A stretch of DNA of 64,000 nt from Fen-330 sp050008465 (GCA_050008465.1 JBEKMO010000003.1:1-64000), one strand, 5' to 3'; counted from the stretch's first letter, positions 41,158 through 51,953 are shown. Translations and numbers: made by a program. The notes: generated from the sequence alone by a model not told the origin.

Positions 41158-42720
41158 TCAGTTGTGCTTGCGGTACATTTGGCCCTGCCAGCCCATCATG
41201 GCCTTGCCTGTGAAGATCTCTTTCGACTCAGTAGCGTTTTCCACCTCCACCAATCCAGTCGGTGTCTGGACCACGCAGCCACCGTTCGCGAGGGCCGCGA
41301 AGACCTCTATTTCCGGTGTGTTTGAGTCCCAGCGCCAGATTTCTTTTCCATCGCGGACGTTGAAAGCGATCAGAATGCCGCCGCGGGTCGCAAAGCCGCG
41401 GTCGTTTTCCCCGAGCACCATTTCGTCATGCAGCGGGCCGCCATATTTCGGCAGCGGAAACTTGTATACGACCGTGCCATTCTGATCCACGCGGTAAACA
41501 ACCCCATCGGGTGAACCATGCGCATCTTCCACTATGGCATCGTGCGACCAGCGGATTGAAAGGAGTACGCCGTCCAACCCGTCCGGAATGATGGCGCCGG
41601 TGGGAGAAGCGACGCTCACGGGCTCGGAGAGCGGGCGGCTGCTTTTTGACTCCTCAACGATGGTGCTGCGATACGTTCCGTCGGGATGAATCTGCCAGAG
41701 CACAACCCGTTCGTCGCGCTCGAAGGTCACAGCGCGTGGTTCAATCGCCGATCCTGGGGTACACTTCGCGGTTCTCAGCGCCCACTCCTGCTGAGTGAAC
41801 GCAACATAAGCGAATCCATCGATATTCACGAACAGCCGGCTGGCGATGGTGCGTACGGGAAAGGAACTGGCCTTCGACGCGCACAGAATCTTCACCCCCA
41901 CCTTCTGCACATGAATCAGTTCTTCATGAGACGCCGGAAGTGTGAGGTCGAACTTCTGTGCCCCTGTCACTTCGTCGATACCGGTCACTTTGGTGACCAG
42001 GCCCTCTCGACACTGGCTGAGCACGTGGACTAGGTGCTTGAGATTGTAAGCGTGTCCCTTGCGAACGCCATCCAATGTATGCTGCCAGCGCAACTTGCCG
42101 TCCCCGCCGACGGTGTATAGGGTGTACGAGTTGCCGTGGTTGGCGCTGATCAATGCACCTCCCAGCCAGTCGCCACAGACCAACTCCACATCGTGGGTGT
42201 TTTCCGGCATGAGCCAGGTCCAGACCTGGATGCCATCATTTCTAACCGCTCGCAGGTAGGTGCTGCCGCTCGCGGTCTGCTCCAAGGAAAACACGTTCGG
42301 TCCGTCAGCGGTGGGAACGGCGGGTATGTCCCCAATCTCACGGCCGATGGGATGCGTTCCCCAGTTCGTCGTCCCGGGCGGCAGCGGCCGGTCTGGGGAC
42401 CAGATCTTGATTTCTCGAAACCTCGTTTCCCCGCCCAAGGCTGCGCTCACTCGCACCGACCCGGCTGCTTTCGCGTGCACCACCGCGCGACCGTCTTCTT
42501 CCCGAATTTCGGCCCGATTGGGATCGTCGACGGACCACTTTGCGTCGTGGAGTTCCTGTGCCAAGTCGTCGAGCAACTGCAAGGGACGATCTTCCCCCAC
42601 CTGGATGTTGATGTTTTCGGGCGAAATGCGCCAGCCGGAATCCTCTTGTCCTGCAAGCTGAGAGGAACAAAGCGCAATGAAACTCAAGCTGAGAACGACA
42701 TTTCGCCGGCAGCGAGACAT
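41158..42720 (-). CDS. Exported PQQ-like beta-propeller protein
   Basis: The ATG at 42720 begins 1 nt after the upstream DUF697 stop and gives 520 residues. A signal peptide (RRNVVLSLSFIALCSSQLAG) precedes a small Ig-like segment (residues 28-100) and then PQQ-like propeller blades (GDGKLRWQHTLDGVRKGHAY, VDQNGTVVYKFPLPKYGGPL, FNVRDGKEIWRWDSNTPEIE). Trp-docking patterns are visible, but no PQQ ligands can be checked. Base composition is visibly less GC-rich than its neighbours, which suggests a different history. Confidence 0.75.
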   Translation of the reverse strand: MSRCRRNVVLSLSFIALCSSQLAGQEDSGWRISPENINIQVGEDRPLQLLDDLAQELHDAKWSVDDPNRAEIREEDGRAVVHAKAAGSVRVSAALGGETRFREIKIWSPDRPLPPGTTNWGTHPIGREIGDIPAVPTADGPNVFSLEQTASGSTYLRAVRNDGIQVWTWLMPENTHDVELVCGDWLGGALISANHGNSYTLYTVGGDGKLRWQHTLDGVRKGHAYNLKHLVHVLSQCREGLVTKVTGIDEVTGAQKFDLTLPASHEELIHVQKVGVKILCASKASSFPVRTIASRLFVNIDGFAYVAFTQQEWALRTAKCTPGSAIEPRAVTFERDERVVLWQIHPDGTYRSTIVEESKSSRPLSEPVSVASPTGAIIPDGLDGVLLSIRWSHDAIVEDAHGSPDGVVYRVDQNGTVVYKFPLPKYGGPLHDEMVLGENDRGFATRGGILIAFNVRDGKEIWRWDSNTPEIEVFAALANGGCVVQTPTGLVEVENATESKEIFTGKAMMGWQGQMYRKHN

Positions 42721-42721
42721 C

Positions 42722-43600
42722 TCAGCCCTCCCGCTCATGCACACTCCGCCGAATTTCCAGCAGCGCCCGGACGACCTCCCTGCCGCGCTCGAGAGCCCGC
42801 TCATAGATCTCGCGCCGTTCCTGGCGCGTGAGCCCGCGGCCGATGCGGTAGAACCGTTCCAGACCGACCCCCACGGTGTAGGTGCCGGCGTATGCGATGG
42901 CCGCCTTGGGGATCAGGCCGCCGCCGAAGGGGATTTTGCCCGCCAGTTCCCGCGCCAGCGCGCGCCAGCCGACTGCGCCGCCCACAATGGCGGCAATCTG
43001 TGGCCGCTGCTCCCGGTAGCCCACTTCCCGGTCGCTGGCCGCCGCGATCAGAAAGGCCATCCGCACCTGGTTCATGGTGAGGAAAGCGGTGTCGGAGGCG
43101 AACTCGCCCACCGCCCACGGCAGCTCTGCCAGGCTGGGAATGACGTCCGGCAGGGCCGTAAGCAAGGAGAATGCAGCATTCTCCTTGGCGATTCTTCGAA
43201 TGATCTTCGCGATCACCGGCCTGCGGAAAGGATCGAGATTGCGCGCCAGCGCCAGCTCCAGGTCTTCGCGGGCCGCTAGCACCTCGCGGACCGTGCGCCG
43301 CGGATCCGAAGAGTAGAAGCAGAATGCCCCCGGCGGGCGGAGCAGCTCCTCCTCACAGAGCAGAAGATCGAATTGCTCGAACGCGCCGGGACCGTCCGCG
43401 CGATCCAGCACTCGAGCCAGTTCCAGGCGCCGGGCGTGTGAGGCGCCCGGCGGCGCCAGCGCGTTCTCCATTTCGGCATACCGTTGGTGGCTGGAGGCGA
43501 TCAGCCCGACCGCAAGCGGCCGCTCGGCGAGCTCGCGCACCTCCCGCGGCTTCAAATTCCGGAAGGCAGTCCTGACCTGTCTGTAGATCTCGGTGGCCAT
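42722..43600 (-). CDS. DUF697-like membrane-associated protein
   Basis: The 292-residue protein has a helical N-terminal half (VREVLAAREDLELALARNLD, VIAKIIRRIAKENAAFSLLT) and a C-terminal DUF697-like segment: EQRPQIAAIVGGAVGWRALA, RELAGKIPFGGGLIPKAAIA, YAGTYTVGVGLE. DUF697 is often fused to Era/YcjX-type GTPases; here no GTPase is attached. It ends 1 nt before the PQQ-like gene and starts 19 nt after a PD-(D/E)XK-like gene. Role unknown. Confidence 0.75.
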   Translation of the reverse strand: MATEIYRQVRTAFRNLKPREVRELAERPLAVGLIASSHQRYAEMENALAPPGASHARRLELARVLDRADGPGAFEQFDLLLCEEELLRPPGAFCFYSSDPRRTVREVLAAREDLELALARNLDPFRRPVIAKIIRRIAKENAAFSLLTALPDVIPSLAELPWAVGEFASDTAFLTMNQVRMAFLIAAASDREVGYREQRPQIAAIVGGAVGWRALARELAGKIPFGGGLIPKAAIAYAGTYTVGVGLERFYRIGRGLTRQERREIYERALERGREVVRALLEIRRSVHEREG

Positions 43601-43619
43601 GTTTCGCTTTCCGAGGCCT

Positions 43620-45119
43620 TCACAGCGGGCGCTGGGCGCCGGGGATCCGAAACATCACGCTGGGCCCCTGTCGCCATTCTACTCCCAGACCGATCCGCTC
43701 CACATCGATCGCCGGCGCGAAATAGCGCAGAAGGACCTCGGTCTTGGGGTGGAAGGCCAGCGAGGGTGCAATCAGCAGCAGGCGCGGCCACTCGCGGCTC
43801 AGCGCGACGCCCGGGAAGTACCCGCGCTCTCCGAATTCGCCGCGCTCCAGGTGCCACGAAACACGCATCCAGTAGTCGAGCGCCTGGAGCGGCAGGTGAA
43901 TGTCCTCGGAGGCTTTCAACTCGAGCACGGCCAGCCGCCCGGAGCGGTCCGCCGCGAGCAGATCGAGGACGCCCCGTTCGCCGCCCGCTATCGCCGGGAC
44001 TTGGCCGTACACCGGTTCGGGAACCAGCGAGGCGTCGATCTGCTCGACATGCGCTCGCACTTCGGACTCCAGCCAGGCTTCGGGGCGCGAACGGTAGAGA
44101 GGATTCTCGCGATCCGCCGCCGAGGGCGCGCGCAGCCGAGCGAGTTCCCTGGCTAGTTGTTCGATTTCCTCGAGGTTCGACTCCCGCGCCGCCGCCTTGC
44201 TCTCCAGCCCGAAGAGCAGCTCGCTTCGGGTGGCGCGCGCGAACTCCAGGCCGCGCACGCGCAGGCTCAGCGTGCCGTCGGCCCGATTCAGGGCCTCGAC
44301 GTGGGGGATGCGGCCGAGCCGCTCCGCCCAGGCTGCAATCTGCGGCGCGATAGCGCTGCGGATGGTTGAGCAGGACTCCAGCCGCGTGTCGAGGTTGCCA
44401 TAGTCGCGCGGCTCCAGCCGCTCCTCGTACCCCTCCTCCGTGTACACGAAGACCTGAAGGCGCACCGCCTGGGGATTCAGAAACCGCAGCCGGTGGCAGG
44501 CAGGCCGCGCTTCCCGCTCGGGTAGGAACACCGCCAGGCTCTCGATGCCGAGCCGCCGTTCCCTGCGCCGCAGGTAGTCCATCCAGATCAGCGCAAATGT
44601 CAGTGAGGCCGCGGCGGAACCGGGCTCGGATGTCGCGGCGAGCGCGGCGATGCCCGTCGCCCCTCTGCTTAGCAGCGCGCGCGGGTGGGCGGGCGACAGG
44701 CTCTCTTCCAGGTTGGCCTCGGTGCTCAGTTCGGCGATCTTCCAGTCCGGGAACTGCCGCGAGAGCGATCGCCGGAACTGTTCCCGGAACACCAGGCGCG
44801 CGCCCCGACGCTCGGTGTCCGGCCTCCTTCGCGCTCCGTCCAGCAGATAGATCGAGCCCTGGCGCTTGCCGAACCGCTCGACGGTCAGCTCGAGTTGCCC
44901 GCTTCTCTCCCCCGCCAGGCCGACGATCCGCCGAGCCAGGTTCCGGCGTTCATCCCATACCTGGATCGTGAGCCGGCCGTTGCGCCACTCCAGCGTGTAG
45001 CTCCCCGGGCGCAGGAGGAATTCGTCCTCCCCAGGTTCGAGCAGGGTCGGCGCCCGCCCACGTTCGAGGAAACGCACAATGGCGCCATGGGCTCCGGCCG
45101 GGTCGTTCGGAGCGGACAT
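43620..45119 (-). CDS. Large protein with C-terminal PD-(D/E)XK-like nuclease fold
   Basis: The protein has 499 residues. The first 300 are a mixed alpha/beta region of unknown type (HGAIVRFLERGRAPTLLEPG, IYLLDGARRRPDTERRGARL). From about residue 375 comes VPAIAGGERGVLDLLAADRS, then GRLAVLELKASEDIHLPLQA, a D...ExK arrangement typical of the PD-(D/E)XK superfamily, followed by LDYWMRVSW. A restriction-like or repair endonuclease is possible; a scaffold role is not excluded. It precedes the DUF697 and PQQ-like genes on the same strand. Confidence 0.65.
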   Translation of the reverse strand: MSAPNDPAGAHGAIVRFLERGRAPTLLEPGEDEFLLRPGSYTLEWRNGRLTIQVWDERRNLARRIVGLAGERSGQLELTVERFGKRQGSIYLLDGARRRPDTERRGARLVFREQFRRSLSRQFPDWKIAELSTEANLEESLSPAHPRALLSRGATGIAALAATSEPGSAAASLTFALIWMDYLRRRERRLGIESLAVFLPEREARPACHRLRFLNPQAVRLQVFVYTEEGYEERLEPRDYGNLDTRLESCSTIRSAIAPQIAAWAERLGRIPHVEALNRADGTLSLRVRGLEFARATRSELLFGLESKAAARESNLEEIEQLARELARLRAPSAADRENPLYRSRPEAWLESEVRAHVEQIDASLVPEPVYGQVPAIAGGERGVLDLLAADRSGRLAVLELKASEDIHLPLQALDYWMRVSWHLERGEFGERGYFPGVALSREWPRLLLIAPSLAFHPKTEVLLRYFAPAIDVERIGLGVEWRQGPSVMFRIPGAQRPL

Positions 45120-45183
45120 TCATAAGCAAGGTGCCGTGGCTCACGCGCGTTTCTCAAGCCACGCCATCCGGCACGGATTATGG

Positions 45184-45211
45184 GTACTAAAACCATAGTG
45201 CTAGTACTAAA
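45184..45211. promoter_or_regulatory. Two direct GTACTAAA repeats
   Basis: GTACTAAA occurs at 45184-45191 and 45204-45211, 20 bp apart, i.e. about two helical turns, in a small AT-rich patch. They lie between the divergent PD-(D/E)XK-like gene and a small membrane protein gene. Such spacing is typical of binding sites for a dimeric or tandem regulator. Confidence 0.5.
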
Positions 45212-45281
45212 TGGCCCTTTCACCCTATATTTCTTCTAGGGTTAGCGGACGTCTGTCGATATACTCGACGCTGAGGTGAAT

Positions 45282-45485
45282 ATGCAAGTGCGCAAGCAGA
45301 ACCCAAACCGATGGTACTTGGTGATGGTGTTTTGCATTCTGGTATCATTCGGTGTCTTCTTGGTTGGACCTCGCATCGGATACGCCGCGGAAGACGCCCA
45401 TGCCTTCGCGTTGATGATCGGATTGTGGGCTCCCACGCTCGCCATCCTGGGTGTGCGCGCGGAGTTGATGCAGAAGAAAGAGTAG
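45282..45485 (+). CDS. Small two-helix membrane protein
   Basis: The ATG at 45282 follows GAGGTG and gives 67 residues. Two hydrophobic segments (RWYLVMVFCILVSFGVFLVG and AFALMIGLWAPTLAILGVRA) enclose a short loop, and the tail is charged (ELMQKKE). Not recognised. The local base composition is normal, and the Shine-Dalgarno supports a real gene. Confidence 0.55.
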   Translation: MQVRKQNPNRWYLVMVFCILVSFGVFLVGPRIGYAAEDAHAFALMIGLWAPTLAILGVRAELMQKKE

Positions 45486-45571
45486 TTCCCTCTATCGGCA
45501 GTGGGGGCGGGCCACAAGGCCGCCTCGGGCAGGGTTGGTACCTGCCCCTATGGCTGGTCTAAGCTGTAGCT

Positions 45572-46852
45572 ATGTGCCGATCTGCAATGCTGCTGTTCTT
45601 GGGCCTGTGCGCCTCCGCGGCCGAAGTGCGCACGCTCACTCTGCGCGAGGCGGTTGACCTGGCGCTCAACCAGAACCCGGACATCCTGTTGGCGCGTCTG
45701 GACCAGCAGAAGGCCGAGGAAGCGGTGCGCCTGGCGCGCGACCCGTTCATCCCCAAGGTGGTGGTGGGCAGCGGCTTGGCATACAGCAACGGGTTCCCCA
45801 TGAGCATCGAGGGGGCAACGCCGTCGATCATGCAGGCGCGCGCCATCGCCGATGTCTTCAACCGCCCTCAAAGCTATCGTGTGGCCGCGGCCAAGGAGAA
45901 CCGCCGGGGCGCGGCCCTGGATACCGCCGCCCGGCAGGACGAAATCGTCTACCGCACGGCGGAGTTGTTTCTGGACGCGCAGAAGGCCTCCCGAATGGCG
46001 GAGGTAGCCCGCTCCGAGGTGAAATCCCAGGGGGGGGTGCTGGAGTCGGTGCGCGCCCGTGTGGCTGAGGGCCGGGAACTGCCGATCGAATCGCGCAAGG
46101 CCGAGCTGAACCTGGCCCGGGCGCGTTACCGCTCCCAGACGCTGGACTACAACCTGCGCGCGGCGCAGAATGCGTTGGGCGCCGTCCTGGGGTTGGACCC
46201 GGCCGAGCAGCCCCGGCCGGTAGACGCGGAGTCCCCCGCGCCCCCGTTGCCGGCCTCCGCCGATGTGGCCGTGAAAAGCGCCCTGGCCAACAGCAAAGAA
46301 CTGCGGGCGCTCCAATCCAGGCTGCTGGCCAAGGGCCTCGACATCCGGGCCCAGCGCGCCGGCCGGCTCCCCACCTTCGACCTGGTGGCCCAGTATGGTC
46401 TGCTGGCTGAGTTTAACAACTACTCGGAATTCTTCCGCAAGTTCCAGCGGCACAATGTACAGCTCGGCATTTCCTTTCAGGTGCCGCTGTTCAGCGGGCC
46501 TGCGGTCGCCGCCGCCAGCGCCCAGGCCGAGGCCGAGGCGGCGCAGTTAAGGATCCAGTTCCAGAGTGCCCGCCGTCGCATCGAGTCCGAAACGCGCCAG
46601 GCCTGCGACGACATCCGGCAGACTGAGACCGCCCGGGACGTCGCCCGGCTGGATCTGGACGTAGCGCGCGAGCAGGTCTCGGTTCTGCTGGCGCAGATGC
46701 AGGAGGGCCGGGCCTCCTTCCGCCAGGTCGAAGAGGCGCGCGCGGCCGAGACCGGCAAATGGATCGCCTTCTACGATGCGGGCGCCAATCTGGAGAAGGC
46801 GCGGCTCAACCTGCTGAGACAGACCGGGGAACTCCTGGCGGCATTGCGCTAG
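45572..46852 (+). CDS. TolC-family outer membrane channel protein
   Basis: This 426-residue protein has a short signal peptide ending near CASA. The characteristic TolC pattern LTLREAVDLALNQNPDILLA begins it, followed by long coiled helices with repeat symmetry (RTAELFLDAQKASRMAEVAR, GGVLESVRARVAEGRELPIE, and a second copy). The trimeric channel joins with inner-membrane pumps and adaptors. No pump or adaptor is close, so partners are encoded elsewhere or it acts in a different system. An ATG five codons downstream is possible. Confidence 0.85.
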   Translation: MCRSAMLLFLGLCASAAEVRTLTLREAVDLALNQNPDILLARLDQQKAEEAVRLARDPFIPKVVVGSGLAYSNGFPMSIEGATPSIMQARAIADVFNRPQSYRVAAAKENRRGAALDTAARQDEIVYRTAELFLDAQKASRMAEVARSEVKSQGGVLESVRARVAEGRELPIESRKAELNLARARYRSQTLDYNLRAAQNALGAVLGLDPAEQPRPVDAESPAPPLPASADVAVKSALANSKELRALQSRLLAKGLDIRAQRAGRLPTFDLVAQYGLLAEFNNYSEFFRKFQRHNVQLGISFQVPLFSGPAVAAASAQAEAEAAQLRIQFQSARRRIESETRQACDDIRQTETARDVARLDLDVAREQVSVLLAQMQEGRASFRQVEEARAAETGKWIAFYDAGANLEKARLNLLRQTGELLAALR

Positions 46853-46864
46853 CTGCCGGCCCGC

Positions 46865-47332
46865 TCAACACTGGTACTCGGCGGGCTTGATGCCCCTGGC
46901 GCGCAGGTAGACGACACACTGCCCCCGGTGATGCGTGGTGTGGTCCATCGCCGGCAGCAGGGTCTCGATGTGCTGGTCGGCCTGATCGTGCGTGAGACTC
47001 CCGAGGGTCTGGATCACGTAATCGAAGGATTCGTTGAGCGCCTGGATCACGCGCGCCTTGTCGAGCGTCATGGGCTTTTTCAGCGGCGGCTTGGTCCCCG
47101 TGATCTTGGAGATAAAGTACTCGTTCATGTCGGCGATGTGCAGCAGTTGTTCCTTGAACGTCATCTGGTCGGGATGGGGCTTGAAGCTGTAATCGGCTTC
47201 CGGCATCTGCTGGGCGATCGCAATGGTATAGGCCTTGGAGGTCTTCCAATGCTGCAGCAGCTTGGGAACGATGTTGTCGGCGGCGAGCGCCGGAACGGTC
47301 AGCATCGTCAGGACGGAAAGTAGTCTCTTCAT
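46865..47332 (-). CDS. Exported DinB-like protein
   Basis: A 155-residue protein with a clear signal peptide (KRLLSVLTMLTVPALA). The four-helix DinB/YfiT core is KLLQHWKTSKAYTIAIAQQM, MTFKEQLLHIADMNEYFISK, and MDHTTHHRGQCVVYLRARGI, with His residues placed as for metal binding. The family includes thiol transferases with unknown substrates; export is unusual but common in acidobacteria. It converges on the TolC-like gene 12 nt away. Confidence 0.85.
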   Translation of the reverse strand: MKRLLSVLTMLTVPALAADNIVPKLLQHWKTSKAYTIAIAQQMPEADYSFKPHPDQMTFKEQLLHIADMNEYFISKITGTKPPLKKPMTLDKARVIQALNESFDYVIQTLGSLTHDQADQHIETLLPAMDHTTHHRGQCVVYLRARGIKPAEYQC

Positions 47333-47400
47333 CGCTCTGGCTCCACGGTGTCGAACCTCCTAGTATGCCCGAAAGGGCTGGCTCCCGGTCATCGCCGCCC

Positions 47401-48581
47401 GCAGAAGGTCGCGTGCCGGAGGCTTCGCGCGACTTCCGTCGCGCCATCGATACCGACCCGAAACGCCAGGATGCCAGGATCCAGCTTGGAGAGCTCTACC
47501 TGGTCTCCTACCTCTCCCGGCTCCGCGATTGGCAGAGCCTGCCCCCGCTCATCCAGGCGCTCTCGGACGAGTTGTTGAAACTGGATCCGAAATCTGCTCC
47601 GGGTCTGCGGCTGCGGGGCTGCCTCGAGCTGACCGGCGGTCGGCTTCAGGAGGCGATCGCGACATTCCGGCAGGCGAACGAGCTGACTCCCCTCAAGCCG
47701 GATATCGTGCTCCCTCTCGCGCAGGCGCTGTTTGCCGGCGGCCAGGCCGCCGATGCGGAGAAGCTCTCCAGGGCGCTGATCGAGAAGGAGAAGACCCTCG
47801 GTTCCATCTACGACCTGCTGTACGTGCAGGCGATGCGAGCGAACCGACCGGCGGACGGCGAGAGCGTCCTCCAACTGAAGATCGCCAGCAATCCCACCTC
47901 GACCGACTTCCGGCTCCAGCTCGCGCGTCACTACTACATCGTGCAGCGCGGCACCGAGTTGCGGGCCGCGCTGCTGGTCGAGACCGTTAACCCGAAGGAG
48001 ATCCAGATCGCGGTCAACGATTTGCAGGCGGTCATCAGCCGGAAGCCGACCAATGCCGTCCTGCGGTTCAACCTGGGACGGGCGCAGCTCGCGCTCAGCC
48101 AGGTCGATCAGGCCAAGACCCAATTCCAGGAGGCGGCGAAACTCCAGAAAGACTACATTCATCCCCGCCTCGCGCTGGCGGCCGTGGGGAATCGCGACCA
48201 GGCGCGCGCGGACCTGGCCGAGACCATCAAGGCCTACCCCAACTCGCGAGAGGCCCACATCCAGCTCGGCCTGCTGGACCTGGCCGAGAAGCGGTACAAG
48301 GAGGCGGAAGTCACGTTCAGCAAGCTCTACCAGGAGACCCCCGACGACCTCATCTGGCGGTTCTGCTGGATGCCCAAGGGCAGCACGAGCAGGCGCGCCC
48401 GATCTACGAACAGATCCTGAAGCTCCAGCCGGACCACCCCATCGCCCTGAACAAGCCCGAGAGATCCACTTTCCGGTATCACCTGGGCATGGCCCTCTAC
48501 CAAAAGGGCGACAGGTTGCAGGAGAAGCCCTCCAAAGACGAGGAAGCCAAGATCCGGGAGCTGATGGGCAACCTGGGCTGA
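47401..48581 (+). pseudogene. Decayed TPR-repeat protein gene
   Basis: Homology to large TPR proteins begins abruptly (ASRDFRRAIDTDPKRQDARI) with no start or signal peptide, so the 5' part is gone. TPR units such as TNAVLRFNLGRAQLALSQVD and SREAHIQLGLLDLAEKRYKE follow. Near 48360 a frameshift is needed to continue as LDAQGQHEQARPIYEQILKL. The final part (ALNKPERSTFRYHLGMALYQ, then KGDRLQEKPSKDEEAKIREL) appears to have lost internal repeats. The stop at 48579 is the original family C-terminus. Non-functional. Confidence 0.65.
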
Positions 48582-48595
48582 AAGGAGGTCCGGTC

Positions 48596-48897
48596 ATATC
48601 CCCCGCTCAATCCACCGGGCCGCGGTCTGATGTGCGGCCCGAGGAGAGGTCCTGGCCGTACATCGCCCCGTTCGCCGCGCTGATGCTCATCCTGGGCCTC
48701 GGCGGATCGGTACTGCTGGTGCCCGTCCTCGAGGAGTTGTTCTGGCGCGCTTGGCTGATGCGCTGGCTGATCTCGCACCGATTCCACGAGGTGCCGCTGG
48801 GAGCCTATGCGAGGCAGGCCTTCTGGATCACGGCGGTGCTGTTCGCTTCCGAGCACGGCGCGTATTGGGACGTGGGGCTGGCTGCTGGCAGTACTGG
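48596..48897 (+). pseudogene. Decayed CPBP intramembrane protease, exosortase-type
   Basis: A strong AGGAGG (48583-48588) is followed by ATA at 48596 where a start codon is expected. The frame then reads LVPVLEELFWRAWLMRWLIS (EExxxR-type motif) and WITAVLFASEHGAYWDVGLA, the CPBP/Abi protease core associated with exosortases. The upstream membrane part is missing, and the frame runs straight into an inverted repeat at 48901, losing the C-terminus. This gene is dead. Confidence 0.65.
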
Positions 48898-48900
48898 CTT

Positions 48901-48985
48901 GGGTAGCGCCGGCGGTCTTGCCGCCGGCCCCAAACTGCATGTTGATCGGCATACCGGCGGCAAGACCGCCGGCGCTACGCTACCC
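48901..48985. repeat. Long inverted repeat at the 3' end of galK
   Basis: The 27-bp arm GGGTAGCGCCGGCGG plus TCTTGCCGCCGG (48901-48927) is matched by the complement at 48954-48985, which carries an extra 5-bp GTAGC. A 26-nt interior separates them. The element interrupts the CPBP-like pseudogene on one side, and the TAG in its other end is the stop codon of galK. Confidence 0.85.
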
Positions 48986-50107
48986 GACTTCGCCCGCGCC
49001 GGCCGAGGGGCGGCAGCGGTAGATCTGCGGGGTGATTCCGAAGCGCGCCTGGTAGGAATTACGGATCGCGTCTTCGAATGCCGCCACCGCTTCAGGAGCC
49101 ACCAGGTTCACGGTGCAGCCGCCGAATCCGCCGCCGGTCATGCGCGCTCCGAATACCCCGGGAACGCTCAGCGCCGTGTCCACCAGGAAGTCCAGCTCCT
49201 CGCAACTGACTTCGTAGTCATGCTGCAGGCTGCGGTGTGAGGCCACGAACAGTTCGCCCATGGCTTTCAGGTCGCCGCGGTTCGAGGCGGCCATGAAGGC
49301 CTCCACGCGCGCGTCCTCGGTCACCACGTGGCGGGCGCGTCTCCGCGCCGCCGGCTCGATCCGTTCGGCGGCCGCTTCGAGCATCGCGACGTCCACGTCG
49401 CGCAGGCTGGCCACCGAGCCGATGGCTGCCACCGCCTCGGCGCACTCGCGCACGCGGTTGCGGTAGGCCGACTGGCCGAGCTCGTGCTTCACCATGGTGT
49501 TCACCGCCAGGATCTCGACTCCCTCCGGCAGGTGGACGATCTCATGCCCCAGGCTGCGGCAATCGATCTTGACGGCGGCGTGCTCGCGGCCGAACACCGA
49601 GATGTACTGGTCCATGATGCCGCAGGGCATGCCCACGAACTCGTTCTCCGCGCGGCGGCAAAGCTTCACCAGCTCGATCTGTTCCAAGGGACGGCCCGCC
49701 AGCAGTGCCAGCGCGGTCGAGGTTTCGAGCGCGGCCGAGGAGCTGAGGCCGGAGCCCACCGGCACGGTGCTGCGGATGAGGAGGTTCGCCGGCGCGACCT
49801 CGAATCCCGCGCGCACTAGTTGCTGGGCCACGCCGGCCACGTAGTCGCCCCAGTCGTGCGCGGGCCGGAGCGCCGCCAGATCCGCCACCGCCCACTCGCG
49901 CGACTGATCGAGGTCCTCCGAGCGGACGCGCAGCTTGCCGTCCTGGTTGGGCGCGGCAGCGATGAAGCAGGCCATGTCCAGCGCCATGGGGAGCACGAAG
50001 CCGAGGTTGTAGTCGGTGTGCTCCCCGATCAGGTTGACCCGCCCCGGCCCGCGAAACACCCGCAGACCGGGCGCCGGCCCGTAGACGCGCGAGAAGGCCT
50101 CCTTCAC
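48980..50107 (-). CDS. galK: Galactokinase
   Basis: A GTG at 50107, overlapping the upstream small gene's TGA, gives 375 residues. GHMP-kinase motifs are GRVNLIGEHTDYNLGFVLPM (galactokinase signature), VPVGSGLSSSAALETSTALA (ATP loop), and GARMTGGGFGGCTVNLV. The enzyme phosphorylates galactose with ATP, the first step of the Leloir pathway. The conserved Asp in GIMDQYISVFG is present. The last codons and the TAG stop come from an inverted repeat, so the C-terminal end may have been reset. Confidence 0.94.
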   Translation of the reverse strand: MKEAFSRVYGPAPGLRVFRGPGRVNLIGEHTDYNLGFVLPMALDMACFIAAAPNQDGKLRVRSEDLDQSREWAVADLAALRPAHDWGDYVAGVAQQLVRAGFEVAPANLLIRSTVPVGSGLSSSAALETSTALALLAGRPLEQIELVKLCRRAENEFVGMPCGIMDQYISVFGREHAAVKIDCRSLGHEIVHLPEGVEILAVNTMVKHELGQSAYRNRVRECAEAVAAIGSVASLRDVDVAMLEAAAERIEPAARRRARHVVTEDARVEAFMAASNRGDLKAMGELFVASHRSLQHDYEVSCEELDFLVDTALSVPGVFGARMTGGGFGGCTVNLVAPEAVAAFEDAIRNSYQARFGITPQIYRCRPSAGAGEVG

Positions 50108-50295
50108 GCGCGCTTTCTCCAGGCCAGCAGCAGCAGCACGATGCCGAAGACCCCCATCGAGATGCCGCTATAGAGGTTCACGTTGATGTCCGCAGCCATT
50201 TGCGCCCGGACCCCCGGAAACAGGAGGCCGTAGGCGCACAGAATGATTCCCAGTCCGGTGAAGAACAATCCCGCAGGCAATCGTAGATCCCACAT
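50104..50295 (-). CDS. Small two-helix membrane protein between symporter and galK
   Basis: The ATG at 50295 (9 nt after the symporter stop) gives 63 residues; an ATG at 50316 would overlap the symporter gene. Two hydrophobic helices (PAGLFFTGLGIILCAYGLLF and GISMGVFGIVLLLLAWRKRA) with a short loop. It is not recognised, but the tight position between transporter and kinase suggests a role in transport. Confidence 0.65.
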   Translation of the reverse strand: MWDLRLPAGLFFTGLGIILCAYGLLFPGVRAQMAADINVNLYSGISMGVFGIVLLLLAWRKRA

Positions 50296-50303
50296 ATGCG
50301 TGT

Positions 50304-51953
<1,650 letters not shown>

